Positions 34,472 to 43,337 of a DNA stretch of 61,229 bases are shown piece after piece. Both the position numbers and the translations under genes were made by a program. Each line of letters starts with the position of its first letter. Position 1 is the first letter of the stretch. The stretch is from contig NZ_BJDL01000026.1 in assembly GCF_005405125.1 (NCBI RefSeq), positions 1 to 61,229 of the forward strand, written 5' to 3'. The notes below the pieces were generated by a model. That model was not told the DNA's origin, made no database searches, and saw only the letters and a list, made by a program, of their open reading frames with translations. The DNA comes from Lactiplantibacillus songbeiensis (lineage in GTDB: Bacteria; Bacillota; Bacilli; Lactobacillales; Lactobacillaceae).

Positions 34472-34999
34472 TTAGCGTTGATAATGAACTTCCGCTAATT
34501 GGCCATAATGGTTATTGGCGACCAATTCGAAGCGGCGACTATAGTCGACCGCTGTGAAGAGGGAAATCCCATCGCCCAATAAAACTGGGGCGATTTGGAT
34601 ATATAAATCATCGATTAAATCTGCGGTCAATAGAGGCATTAAGACGCCGGCACCGCCGACAATCCAAATGTTTTGCCCAGGTTCATTTTTTAATTGGGCC
34701 ACCAGGGTGGAGACTTCGACGTTAGTAAACGTCGTGTGTTCCGTTCCGGCTTCAGGCTGTGAGGTCATTACGATATTTTTAGTGAGTGGATTGTACGGGT
34801 TAATGAGCTGATCCGTCGTTTGTTCCATCGTATATTCATATGTGTGCCGCCCCATAATGGCGGTATCGACTTGTTGCATAAACTCAGCGGTGGGCGCTTG
34901 GTCCGCACCGCCAGTTTGAAACAACCAATCAAGGCGATTATCTTTGGTGGCCAAATAGCCATCGATCGACATTGCACCGTAAAATTGAACTTTGCGCAT
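34472..34999 (-). CDS. Dihydrofolate reductase / RibD C-terminal family protein
   Basis: 175 residues. VQFYGAMSIDGYLATKDNRLDW at the N-terminus and WIVGGAGVLMPLL near the C-terminus are the RibD-C signature (NADPH site). The family includes YyaP/YwjB proteins of unknown substrate. ATG 34999 (MRKVQF) with AGTAGGTG is preferred; the frame extends upstream into repeats at 35096-35110. Confidence 0.87.
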   Translation of the reverse strand: MRKVQFYGAMSIDGYLATKDNRLDWLFQTGGADQAPTAEFMQQVDTAIMGRHTYEYTMEQTTDQLINPYNPLTKNIVMTSQPEAGTEHTTFTNVEVSTLVAQLKNEPGQNIWIVGGAGVLMPLLTADLIDDLYIQIAPVLLGDGISLFTAVDYSRRFELVANNHYGQLAEVHYQR

Positions 35000-35095
35000 A
35001 AATTGGGCACCTACTTTAAATTTTGTAATCTTATTGTAACATGTTTGCCGTGGCCGACGCTGAGAAAATTCTGAGGGAAATTGGGCACCAAAATT

Positions 35096-35153
35096 GAAGT
35101 ATACTTCCAAAAATGGAGAAATTCAGAGAAAATGGACCTATACTTCCAAAAAT
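35096..35153. repeat. Direct repeat and palindrome upstream of the reductase gene
   Basis: TATACTTCCAAAAAT occurs at 35100-35114 and 35139-35153. The first lies in the palindrome GAAGTATACTTC (35096-35107), whose core decamer also forms the centre of the MerR operator at 10207-10224. Confidence 0.45.
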
Positions 35154-35163
35154 ATAGATCAAT

Positions 35164-35287
35164 AGCGCTTAGTGTTGGTTAAAATTGCCGCTTATCGGTT
35201 GGCTTCTAAAATGTTGGCAATGCCGGAATCGATATTGAACTAAGTCTGAGAAGAACACTCACACTAAATCCAACTAGTACCAAGCGT
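35164..35287 (+). mobile_element. Internally deleted copy of the composite element
   Basis: Ends AGCGCTTAGTGTTGGTTAAA and CAACTAGTACCAAGCGT are the terminal repeats; only about 80 bp of eroded B-type sequence remains inside. Confidence 0.65.
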
Positions 35288-35327
35288 GGATTTATAGTGT
35301 CATTCTTAATGAGTGGTCATTGATTGT

Positions 35328-35367
35328 CAAAAAAGATGCCGATCGTTGTGATCAGCATCTTTTTGTT
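35328..35367 (-). terminator. Terminator of the P-type ATPase gene
   Basis: AAAAAGATGCCGATC / GATCAGCATCTTTTT; T tract on both strands. Confidence 0.85.
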
Positions 35368-35369
35368 AA

Positions 35370-38141
35370 TCAATGATTTAGTTGACGGACGATTGCCTTA
35401 CGACCTTCCTCAATCAGAACTAACGGAATCGGAATGCTCAAGAGTAGCAACCAATCGCGTCCCATGATGGCTGCGGTGTTGAACAAGCCTTGCAGGACGG
35501 GAATATACATCAAAGCTGCTAGTAGGACGACTTCAAAAATAATTCCCCACCAAACATGATGGTTACTGAAGAGCCCAACGCTAAAGACTGAGTTGACGGT
35601 TGTCCGACAGTTGATAGCCGCTGCAATTTGGCAGAAGACGATGGCCGCTAGTGTCATGGTGGTGGCCATGATGTAGGTGTCACCACTACCGGCTAATGCT
35701 ACGTTTGGCCAACCATGCAGCCAGTTGACGAAGAAGTAGGCGACGGTTGAGAGAATTGACGCAATCAAGCCGTACCAACCAAAGGCCTTCCAAATAATCG
35801 TCTTATTCAGCAGGTGGGCATTGCGAGCCCGTGGTGGCTGGTCCATTACGCCGGGTTCACTTTTTTCGGCACCTAAACCTAATGCGGGTAACATATCTGT
35901 CCCAAGATCAACTGTTAGAATTTGCATCACGGTTAATGGCAATGGAATCAGTCCACGTGAGAATAAGAAGAGGACGGATGGCACGGCTTCGGGGACGTTA
36001 CTGTTCAAGATATAGAGCAGGAACTTTTGTAAGTTGCTATAAACGGTCCGGCCTTCTTCAATCGCGGCCACGATTGAAGCGAAGTTGTCATCGGTGAGAA
36101 TCATATCAGCGGCGTCTTTCGCCACATCGGTCCCAGTGACGCCCATGGCAATCCCAATATCGGCTTGCTTCAAGGCCGGCGCATCATTAACGCCATCACC
36201 AGTCGAGGCGACGATTTCACCATTGTGCTGGTTGGCTTGGACGATCCGATACTTTTGTTCAGGGGCCACGCGGGCAAAGATAACTTCCCCTTTAACGGCG
36301 GCTTGCAAGTCGGCATCGCTCATCGCGGCGAGTTCGTCACCGGTAATGACGCGAACTTGGTCGCTAGTAATGCCAATCTTAGTCGCGACACTTTTGGCCG
36401 TTAACGGACTGTCACCGGTGACCATAATAATGCGAATATTGGCCCGATGACACTTGGCAACCGCATCATAAATCTCAGGCCGGGGCGGATCAGCCATGAC
36501 GGTTAAGCCAACAAACGTTAAGTGTTGTTCGGTATTGTCAATCGTACAGTCAGCCGGGTCAGTTGGTAGGCCCGCTTGTCCATCAAATGCCCGGGTTGCA
36601 ATCGCCATCGAACGGAGACCTTCACCGGCGTAGTGTTGGTTAGCCGCGTCGATGCGCTTGATGTCAGCGTCCGTTAGTGGTCGACGTTGGCCATGATCTA
36701 AGATAGTGTCACTAATGGCTAAGATACCATCGAGAGCGCCTTTGACATAAATAACGGGTTGTCCGTCTGGTTGCGTATGAATAGTGGTCATCCGTTTACG
36801 ATCGGAGTCAAACGGTAGTTCTTGAACGCGAGGATAACGGTCAGCTAGTTGTTTCAAATCCATGCCGGACTTTTGTGCCAAAATCAGGTGCGCCGCTTCG
36901 GTCGGGGTGCCCATGATTTTAGGCTTAGCTTGTGGCGTTTTGCCAGGTTGAATCTCGGTATCATTGTCAAGGGCAGCGACGCGCAGTAGTAACGCTAAGT
37001 CAGGTGCCGCGTCTAAGTCAATGGGCTGTTGCTGATAGAGCAGTTGACCGTTGTTGACATAGCCTTGGCCACTGACTTTATAGATCTGATCGGGCAACCA
37101 GACGTGGTTGATCGTCATTTGGTTCTGAGTTAACGTCCCAGTCTTATCAGAACAGATCACAGTTGTTTCGCCTAATGTTTCGACACTACTTAATTCCTTT
37201 ACTAAGGCGTGTTTCTTCGACATCCGGGTGACGCCTTGCGCCAAAGATAGCGTTACGGTTGGTAGTAAGCCTTCTGGAATAAAGGCCACAATCATCCCTA
37301 GTGCGAAGACAAAGGACTTGGCGACTGGGTAGTGGACGAAGAAAATGGCGGCAACAAAGAAGATGACCCCAATTAAAATGGCAATCATTGAGATTTGCCG
37401 TGTTAATCGATCGAGTTCAGCTGTTAATGGGGAGACGGTGTTTTTTTGATGTTGGGTTAAGGTTGCAATTTGACCGAATTCGGTTTGCATCCCAGTCTGT
37501 AAGGCAACAGCGGTGGCCGTCCCATTGACAGCTACCGTCCCGGCGTAGACGACATTACTTTCCGCAAATTTACCGTCACCCTTAGCGTAGGCTGCGCGTT
37601 TATCAACGGCCAGTGATTCTCCAGTAAGCGCGGATTCGTCGACTTGTAAGGCGGTGGCTTGCATGATCCGGGCGTCAGCCGAAATGCTATTGCCAGCTTG
37701 AATCGTGAAAACATCGCCGGGCACTAAGTCGGTCGCATTGATCTGCTTAGTCGTCCCGTCACGAATAACGTGGGTGTAAGTCGGTAGCATTTCCTTTAAA
37801 GAGTCGGTCGCTTTTTGGGCGGCGTGTTCTTGCCAGAAACTGAAACAGCCATTAATCAGGTTAACCGCCCAAATAGCAATCCCCAGTTCGATCATGCCGG
37901 TAAACATTGCAATGAAGCCGCTGACCCATAGTAGCAGGGCCATCAAGCTCGTGAAATTTTTGAGAAACGCTTTCAATTGTGAGCGTGACTTGGTTTGTTG
38001 GATCGTGTTCGGGCCGACTTTTGTTAGTAAGTCGGCCGCTTGTTGACTGCTGAGACCATGTTGGCTCGTCTGCAGTCGTTGGTAGAATTGATCCGTTGGT
38101 AGTTGCGCCAACGCGTCAGTTGTTAGTCTTGATTTATCCAT
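35370..38141 (-). CDS. P2-type cation-transporting ATPase
   Basis: 923 residues. Actuator TGES (174-177), phosphorylation site CSDKTGTLT (Asp332), nucleotide-binding region with KGALDG, hinge TGDGVNDAPALKQADIGIAMG, and ten membrane segments. Segment 4 reads IPEGLLPTVT (288-296), the form found in Na,K-ATPase-like (P2C) pumps rather than the PEGLPAVVT of most bacterial Ca2+ pumps. No heavy-metal-binding domain or CPx motif. The ion is thus likely Na+, K+ or Ca2+, exported at ATP cost. Monocistronic. Confidence 0.9.
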   Translation of the reverse strand: MDKSRLTTDALAQLPTDQFYQRLQTSQHGLSSQQAADLLTKVGPNTIQQTKSRSQLKAFLKNFTSLMALLLWVSGFIAMFTGMIELGIAIWAVNLINGCFSFWQEHAAQKATDSLKEMLPTYTHVIRDGTTKQINATDLVPGDVFTIQAGNSISADARIMQATALQVDESALTGESLAVDKRAAYAKGDGKFAESNVVYAGTVAVNGTATAVALQTGMQTEFGQIATLTQHQKNTVSPLTAELDRLTRQISMIAILIGVIFFVAAIFFVHYPVAKSFVFALGMIVAFIPEGLLPTVTLSLAQGVTRMSKKHALVKELSSVETLGETTVICSDKTGTLTQNQMTINHVWLPDQIYKVSGQGYVNNGQLLYQQQPIDLDAAPDLALLLRVAALDNDTEIQPGKTPQAKPKIMGTPTEAAHLILAQKSGMDLKQLADRYPRVQELPFDSDRKRMTTIHTQPDGQPVIYVKGALDGILAISDTILDHGQRRPLTDADIKRIDAANQHYAGEGLRSMAIATRAFDGQAGLPTDPADCTIDNTEQHLTFVGLTVMADPPRPEIYDAVAKCHRANIRIIMVTGDSPLTAKSVATKIGITSDQVRVITGDELAAMSDADLQAAVKGEVIFARVAPEQKYRIVQANQHNGEIVASTGDGVNDAPALKQADIGIAMGVTGTDVAKDAADMILTDDNFASIVAAIEEGRTVYSNLQKFLLYILNSNVPEAVPSVLFLFSRGLIPLPLTVMQILTVDLGTDMLPALGLGAEKSEPGVMDQPPRARNAHLLNKTIIWKAFGWYGLIASILSTVAYFFVNWLHGWPNVALAGSGDTYIMATTMTLAAIVFCQIAAAINCRTTVNSVFSVGLFSNHHVWWGIIFEVVLLAALMYIPVLQGLFNTAAIMGRDWLLLLSIPIPLVLIEEGRKAIVRQLNH

Positions 38142-38279
38142 CCTAAATCACCCCTAGATTCAAACTGTGCTAAGCAGTGAGTACTCACTTTATTGATGAG
38201 TTGGACATTGTTCGGTACAGACATAGAATAGTCTTTTTAACGTTAAATTACTATCTTTATTTTGGTGATTGCAAACAGC

Positions 38280-38317
38280 AAAACAACCGCCAATTAGCGT
38301 ACTGGCGGTTGTTTTGT
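38280..38317. terminator. Terminator-like hairpin
   Basis: AAAACAACCGCCA / TGGCGGTTGTTTT, perfect 13 bp stem in the gap upstream of the ATPase gene; no gene clearly ends here. Confidence 0.6.
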
Positions 38318-38432
38318 GGGGGCGATTAAAAGGGCGTTAATTAATTATTTACGACATGGTGCTTGGGGAGGCAAGACGGCTGTTTTTTGGGGAATCGTTT
38401 GATTACCGGATAGTGATCATTTAACTCACAAA

Positions 38433-38525
38433 TTTAGCTGACGGCTTGGCTTCAAAAATGGCCCATAGCGTTCCGGCATTTTAGGAAGCAACCGGCAGGC
38501 GACATTTCTTAACTAGCGCCCTGCG
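38433..38525 (+). repeat. Fragment of the B-type repeat
   Basis: GGCTTCAAAAATGGCCCATAGCG, ATTTTAGGAAGCAACC and the end AACTAGCGCCCTGCG match the right half of B units (quoted in parts). The rest of 38142-38640 shows no gene. Confidence 0.6.
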
Positions 38526-38640
38526 TCATGACTAGAAATCCTGATACAATCGGCGTGACTTTTGCAGATAATTTCGTCAATAAATAAGCGCTGTTTTGTA
38601 CACCGTTTTACGTTATACTTAAACTTGCATTTATAACATT

Positions 38641-38706
38641 AGTCAGTAGGATTGGTCCACTGACTGCCTGGTTCGTAAACTTCCCAGGATAAAAAACCAA
38701 GAACTT
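38641..38706 (+). ncRNA. preQ1-I riboswitch
   Basis: Aptamer: stem CCTGG (38667-38671) / CCAGG (38684-38688), loop beginning TTC and ending with the conserved CCC, then the A-rich tail ATAAAAAACCAAG (38689-38701) that folds back as an H-type pseudoknot. An upstream hairpin AGTCAGT / ACTGACT (38641-38665) precedes it. The ribosome site GGAGG starts about 14 bases after the tail and no terminator intervenes, so control of translation start is likely. Confidence 0.75.
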
Positions 38707-38729
38707 CATGTTAATCGGAGGTAGGAGAA

Positions 38730-39716
38730 ATGAATGCAAGTCGTAATGTGATTATCGACTGTGATCCCGGCATCGATGATAGTTTGGCGCTGCTATTAGC
38801 GCTGAAGTCCCCAGAGTTAAATGTGATTGGCATTACCACGGTCTGTGGGAATGTGCCCACCCATATTGGCGCTGAAAATGCGTTAAAAGTGTTGGCGTTG
38901 GCGGATCGATTGGATATTCCGGTTTATACCGGGGCTAATCGGCCACTGGAAGTTGCTTATACTAGCGCACAAGACACGCACGGAAATGATGGTCTTGGTA
39001 ATAGTCATTTACCAGCCGTTACCAACGTGCATGCCGCTAAAGATGCGGTGGCGTTTATTGAGCGCACACTAAGTGAAGATCCAACGGTGACGGTGATTGC
39101 CCTTGGCCCGTTGACTAACATCGCCCAAGTGTTACAACGCGATGCGGCGTTATTTGATCAAGTCGATCAATTTGTCTTAATGGGTGGCAATTATAAGAGT
39201 CATGGTAATTGTTCACCGGTCGCCGAATATAACTTTTGGTGTGATCCGGATGCGGCAAAAGTTGTTTTTGACTTAATGCCGGTCCCGATTAAGATGGTCG
39301 GCTTAGATGTGACGCGCAAGATCGTCTTAACACCGAGTTTGCTTGAATATATTAAAGCGATTAACCCTGAGATGGGTGGCTTTATTGAAAAAATCACGCG
39401 GTTCTATTTTGATTTTCATTGGGAATATGAACGCGTTATCGGTTGTGTGATCAATGATCCGTTGGCCGTAGCGGCAGTGATTAATCCGGCGATTTTATCG
39501 GGATTCGATGTGTATACGACCGTCGTTGCAACCGATGATGTGGCGCGCGGGCAATCAATGGTCGATGATCATGACTTCTGGCACCGGCCGAAGAATAGTC
39601 AAGTGATGACGCAAGTCGATGTCATCGCTTTTTGGCGGTTGTTTTTGACCCGAGTCGCTGGGGCAACGGATCCTGATTTGACGACTGTCTTGAACCAATT
39701 ATTGGTGGGCGCATGA
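38730..39716 (+). CDS. Nucleoside hydrolase (IunH family), possible queuosine hydrolase
   Basis: 328 residues. Calcium-binding DxDxGxDD motif in IDCDPGIDDSLALLLAL; GPLTNIAQ and MGGNYKSHGN and a late NDPLAV are family features. It hydrolyses the N-glycosidic bond of a ribonucleoside. Being directly under a preQ1-I riboswitch and overlapping an ECF S component, it fits queuosine hydrolase (QueK-like) in queuine salvage rather than plain purine salvage. That assignment is inference. Confidence 0.85.
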   Translation: MNASRNVIIDCDPGIDDSLALLLALKSPELNVIGITTVCGNVPTHIGAENALKVLALADRLDIPVYTGANRPLEVAYTSAQDTHGNDGLGNSHLPAVTNVHAAKDAVAFIERTLSEDPTVTVIALGPLTNIAQVLQRDAALFDQVDQFVLMGGNYKSHGNCSPVAEYNFWCDPDAAKVVFDLMPVPIKMVGLDVTRKIVLTPSLLEYIKAINPEMGGFIEKITRFYFDFHWEYERVIGCVINDPLAVAAVINPAILSGFDVYTTVVATDDVARGQSMVDDHDFWHRPKNSQVMTQVDVIAFWRLFLTRVAGATDPDLTTVLNQLLVGA

Positions 39717-40261
39717 AAAAATTCAAAACGCGCACACTGACCCTGTTAGCGCTATGCATTGCGCTAAACTTTGTTGGCAGTAATATTGCCTTAATGTTAA
39801 AGCTACCGATTTATTTGGATTCGATTGGGACCGTGTTAGCAGCGGCCGTTTTTGGCCCGTTAAGTGGGATACTCGTTGGGGGTGCCACTAGTCTGCTAGT
39901 GGCGACGACTGATCTCTACTCGCTATTCTTCATGCCGATTCAGCTCGTGATTGGGCTAGTGGCTGGTTTGATGTATCGACGGATTAAGCCCGCAAGTTTT
40001 CGGCAAAATTGGTGGTTGGCCTTAGTGATTTCATTACCAGGCACGCTACTGAGTACGCTGATTACGGTGCTGTTATTCCATGGAATTACGTCATCCGGGT
40101 CAAGTATGCTGGTACAAGTCCTACTAGGTACTGGGATGAATAAAGCGTTGGCAGTATTTCTGATCCAAGCCGGCACCGACTATCTTGATCGGTTCTTAAC
40201 CGTCTATGTGGTTGCCTTGGTTTATCGGGTCTTGCGTTATAAATTACCACAAGCAAATTAA
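39713..40261 (+). CDS. ECF transporter S component, probable queuosine/queuine uptake
   Basis: 182 residues with six hydrophobic segments; N-terminal TLTLLALCIALNFVGSNIAL and the small-residue motif GPLSGILVGGATSLLVA are typical of substrate-binding S components that work with a shared EcfA/A'/T module encoded elsewhere. ATGA overlap with the nucleoside hydrolase. Riboswitch context suggests a QrtT/QueT-like role. Confidence 0.82.
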   Translation: MKKFKTRTLTLLALCIALNFVGSNIALMLKLPIYLDSIGTVLAAAVFGPLSGILVGGATSLLVATTDLYSLFFMPIQLVIGLVAGLMYRRIKPASFRQNWWLALVISLPGTLLSTLITVLLFHGITSSGSSMLVQVLLGTGMNKALAVFLIQAGTDYLDRFLTVYVVALVYRVLRYKLPQAN

Positions 40262-40268
40262 TGAATGG

Positions 40269-40302
40269 GGACGTACATGTCAAAATGTACGTCTTTTTTT
40301 TA
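40269..40302 (+). terminator. Terminator of the preQ1 operon
   Basis: GACGTACAT / ATGTACGTC followed by T8. Confidence 0.9.
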
Positions 40303-40310
40303 AATTTGGC

Positions 40311-40341
40311 TTGACCCTGACGTGACGTCAGCCCTTAGACT
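40311..40341 (+). promoter_or_regulatory. MerR-type promoter with operator
   Basis: TTGACC (40311-40316) and TAGACT (40336-40341) with 19 bp spacer; dyad CTGACGTGACGTCAG (40317-40331). Implies autoregulation of the following MerR gene. Confidence 0.75.
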
Positions 40342-40367
40342 AAGGGTGTTGAAAGGAATGAGAGACA

Positions 40368-41129
40368 ATGGCTTATCAAATTAAACAGTTGGCACAGCTG
40401 GCTGGCGTGAGTGTGCGCACCTTGCGCTATTATGATGAAATTGGGTTGTTACCGCCAGCTTATCTTGGTGACAATGGTTACCGGTATTATGAAACGGCGC
40501 AAGTTGACCGTTTGCAGCAGATTTGCTTGTATCGTCGCTTGCAAGTGCCGTTAGCAGATATTCCAGCCTTATTGGATCAGCCAACTGCGACCGTGGTGAT
40601 GGCGTTGGAACAGCAATATCAAAAGTTATTGGCCCAACGCCAGCAATTGGATACCCTATTGGCACTCGTTCAAACGACGATTAAGACTCAACGAGGAGGC
40701 GTCGCAATGACGGATAAAGACAAGTTTACGGCCTTTAAACAGGCTAAGTTAGCTGAAAATGAAGCTAATTATGGTGACGAGTTACGCGGTAAGTATGAGG
40801 AACAGACCTTAACGCAAGCCAATGATCAATTTGCGAAGTTGAGTACGGCAGATTATGCCGCAATGCAAGCCACGGAACAGCAATTGATTGCTGATTTAAA
40901 GGTGGTTTTAGCGAGTGGGGATGTTACGACAGTCACTGCTCAACGCGTATATCGTAATCACAAAAAATGGCTGAGTTACACTTGGCCTAAATATACGGCT
41001 GCCATGCATCGCAACTTAGCGTTAATGTATCAAGCTGATGAGCGGTTCCAAGCTTATTATAATGAGCGTGCTGGACAAGGCGCGAGCGCCGTTTTATGTG
41101 CCATTATTGATCGGTATGCTCAGGATTAG
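40368..41129 (+). CDS. MerR family regulator with TipAS-like antibiotic-binding domain
   Basis: 253 residues. N-terminal MerR HTH (IKQLAQLAGVSVRTLRYYDEIGLL, quoted partly: QLAGVSVRTLRYYDE), coiled-coil helix (about 78-105), then a helical C-terminal domain with DKFTAFKQAKLAENEANYG and LMYQADERFQAYY, as in TipAL/Mta/SkgA proteins that bind thiopeptide-like ligands. Own promoter has MerR geometry. Monocistronic, so the target may be itself or a distant gene. Confidence 0.88.
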   Translation: MAYQIKQLAQLAGVSVRTLRYYDEIGLLPPAYLGDNGYRYYETAQVDRLQQICLYRRLQVPLADIPALLDQPTATVVMALEQQYQKLLAQRQQLDTLLALVQTTIKTQRGGVAMTDKDKFTAFKQAKLAENEANYGDELRGKYEEQTLTQANDQFAKLSTADYAAMQATEQQLIADLKVVLASGDVTTVTAQRVYRNHKKWLSYTWPKYTAAMHRNLALMYQADERFQAYYNERAGQGASAVLCAIIDRYAQD

Positions 41130-41161
41130 GTTTCTGAATTTTTAGTCGCACAAAGGTAAAT

Positions 41162-41204
41162 AAAAATGACCGCCAGACAAAATTTTGCCTGACGGTCATT
41201 TTTT
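41162..41204. terminator. Bidirectional terminator
   Basis: AAAATGACCGCCAG / CTGACGGTCATTTT with an inner CAAAATTTTG; serves MerR and the minus-strand exporter genes. Confidence 0.8.
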
Positions 41205-41217
41205 GCTACTCATAAGC

Positions 41218-41340
41218 CCTTGGTGCTAGTGAAAGTTGGCACCTACCAGTGAAAAATAACCGTTCAGTTACCAGTACATGGTGATTAGCGGTGACCAGCA
41301 CGTTACAGCCGGTGCTGGACCAACCAGAGCAGCAGTTTAA
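41218..41340. repeat. Degenerate copy of the repeat family
   Basis: CCTTGGTGCTAGTGAAAGTTGGC at the left (quoted partly) and GCTGGACCAACCAGAGCAGCAGTTTAA-like right end match the family; the inside is rearranged. Confidence 0.45.
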
Positions 41341-42021
41341 TTAGCCTTTTTGCCGTGTCATCACGCCATCTTCAATCTGATAAACCACATCGCAATTGCC
41401 AATGAGTCGTTGATCATGGGTGACCATAACGATGGCCTTTTGGTGTTGATGGGCTTCGTTGGCTAGGCGTTCGACGACATCGATTGATCGTGGGGTATCC
41501 AAGCTGGCTGTGGGTTCGTCAGCGAGAATCACGCTCGGATCATTATAGAGTGCCCGCACAATTGCGACGCGTTGCCGTTCACCACCAGACAGTTCGCTTG
41601 GATAGGCGGTTGCGACATCGCTTAAGGCGAGTTCTTTTAACAGTTGGGCGGCGCGATCTTTTTGGAAGGGGCGTTTGGCCATTTTGTCGACGAGTTTCAA
41701 TTGTTCAGTCACATTCAAAAAAGGAATGAGGTTCGAACTTTGCAAGATAAAGCCGATTTCATTAAAGCGATAGGCCAGCCGGGCTTTTTCGGATTGAGCG
41801 GCTAATTCCGTGCCGTTCAATAAGACTTGCCCCTTGGTAGGTGTTTGTAAACCAGCAGCAATGGTCAGAAAGGTACTTTTTCCGGAACCGGATGGGCCAA
41901 TGATGGCCACGAATTGCCCGGCACTGACTTCGAAGTTGGCGTCGGTTAATGCGGTGACCGCGGTATGGCCGTGGCCGAATTGCTTGTCGATATGTTGTAA
42001 TGCTAAGACTGCTTGTGTCAT
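41341..42021 (-). CDS. hrtA: ABC transporter ATP-binding protein, HrtA-like
   Basis: 226 residues: Walker A GPSGSGKST, signature LSGGERQRVAIVRA, Walker B VILADEPTASLD, switch His VTHD. Follows its permease by 14 bp on the minus strand. HrtBA-type pumps expel haem or other amphiphiles and protect against haem toxicity. The HrtR-type regulator is not found here. Confidence 0.82.
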   Translation of the reverse strand: MTQAVLALQHIDKQFGHGHTAVTALTDANFEVSAGQFVAIIGPSGSGKSTFLTIAAGLQTPTKGQVLLNGTELAAQSEKARLAYRFNEIGFILQSSNLIPFLNVTEQLKLVDKMAKRPFQKDRAAQLLKELALSDVATAYPSELSGGERQRVAIVRALYNDPSVILADEPTASLDTPRSIDVVERLANEAHQHQKAIVMVTHDQRLIGNCDVVYQIEDGVMTRQKG

Positions 42022-42035
42022 TTTGAGAATCCTCC

Positions 42036-43103
42036 TTATCCAATTGCGACCGCGGGATCGATTTTAGCTACGGTCCGCCATGAGAGTAATGCGCCAACAA
42101 CTGAAGCGGCCAGTAGTGCGAGACTATATCCTCCAAACTGGGCCCAGTTAACGACAAATGGCAAGCCAGCGGGCATGATTTGTGCTAGTCCAACTGTAAT
42201 ACCTAAGCCGAGGACAATCCCAATCACTGCCATGGCAATACTTTGTGTCAATAACGCGGCTAGAATATGGCCGGTGCCAATACCTTGGACTTTTAAGACG
42301 CCGAATAACGGTTGTTTTTGCAAGGTCAAGACGAACATAAAAATCCCGATGATGGCTAAGGCAATGACGAATAAGAAGTAGATCATCGTATTTAACGTCA
42401 ATTGTTCAGCGCTATAGCCGGGAAGCTTATTAATAAAAGTAGCGATACTTAATTTTTCTAAATCACCGTGTTTAGCGTTTTTGAAGCTGGATTCTTTAGT
42501 GACAAAGCCATTAACGGTCTGTTGATCGCCACTAGTAATGGGCGCACCTTTGAGTCGATTCATGGTGGCGATGTCGGTATATAGGGTTGGCGCAATCATA
42601 TAGGTGCTCTTGCCATAAGTGCCGACGATTTTAACCGTTTGTTTAGTCGTGCCAATGCGAACTTTTTGCCCGAGTTTGTAGCCAGCCGCTTTTAAATCAG
42701 CGGAAATCAGAACTTGATTTTTGCCATTAATCTGATGCCCGCTTACCAGCTTGGGCATTAAGAAACTAGTCCGGCTCGTGCCAAAAGCACTGGCGGTGGT
42801 CTTTAAATGGTTATTAGTCGTCCGCAAGGTTCCTGACAGACTTGCGAGTGGGGCGATCTGCTTACCGCTCAGCTTTTTTTGATCAGCGAGCTTGAGTTGT
42901 GACGCCGACATGGTTTGATTGGCATTTTTATTTAAGTAAACGGTGCGCGCTTGCCAAGCATCGACAGCTTGCCGATTCCCATTACTAAGCCCGTTTGCCA
43001 GGCCTGCCAACATGAAGACGACGAGCGCAATCAGCAATAAGACGCCGCTGAGTAATGTGTAGCGCAGTTTTTCATGGCGCATTTCCTTTAATCCTAAATA
43101 CAT
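42036..43103 (-). CDS. hrtB: ABC permease, HrtB-like FtsX family
   Basis: 355 residues, four membrane segments (about 15-38, 235-258, 280-305, 318-340) with a large external domain after the first. KEMRHEKLRYTLLSGVLLLIALVVFMLAGLA (quoted partly: EKLRYTLL, LAGLANGLS), LTLQKQPLFGVLKVQGI and the C-terminal KIDPAVAIG closely follow the HrtB pattern. First gene of the operon, with a good promoter at 43148-43176. Confidence 0.83.
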   Translation of the reverse strand: MYLGLKEMRHEKLRYTLLSGVLLLIALVVFMLAGLANGLSNGNRQAVDAWQARTVYLNKNANQTMSASQLKLADQKKLSGKQIAPLASLSGTLRTTNNHLKTTASAFGTSRTSFLMPKLVSGHQINGKNQVLISADLKAAGYKLGQKVRIGTTKQTVKIVGTYGKSTYMIAPTLYTDIATMNRLKGAPITSGDQQTVNGFVTKESSFKNAKHGDLEKLSIATFINKLPGYSAEQLTLNTMIYFLFVIALAIIGIFMFVLTLQKQPLFGVLKVQGIGTGHILAALLTQSIAMAVIGIVLGLGITVGLAQIMPAGLPFVVNWAQFGGYSLALLAASVVGALLSWRTVAKIDPAVAIG

Positions 43104-43147
43104 TTTTAAGTCTCCTTTTGTTTATCAGGTAATAAATGAATAGCTAA

Positions 43148-43208
43148 AGCATACCAGCATTTGTTATCTTTGACAAGTAGGTTGACAAGAAATGAACTGT
43201 AAAGTTCA
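43148..43208 (-). promoter_or_regulatory. Promoter and possible operator of the hrtBA-like operon
   Basis: On the minus strand TTGTCA (43171-43176) and TATGCT (43148-43153) with 17 bp spacer. Upstream, TGAACT-GTAA-AGTTCA (43193-43208) is a dyad that may bind a regulator. Confidence 0.6.
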
Positions 43209-43337
43209 AATTGGTATTAATTAAGCTTACTGAACAAAGCCTGAGAAATGCCGGTGTACTAAGGACTAGCGATGCGTTTTAGAAACTGGTAGGCCAATTA
43301 GTTAAAATAATTGTTAATTCAAAGCATGTCGGTAATC

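Noticed and set aside
35370-38141. Heavy-metal (P1B) ATPase
   Set aside because: No CPx motif or N-terminal metal-binding domain; length and motifs fit the P2 group.
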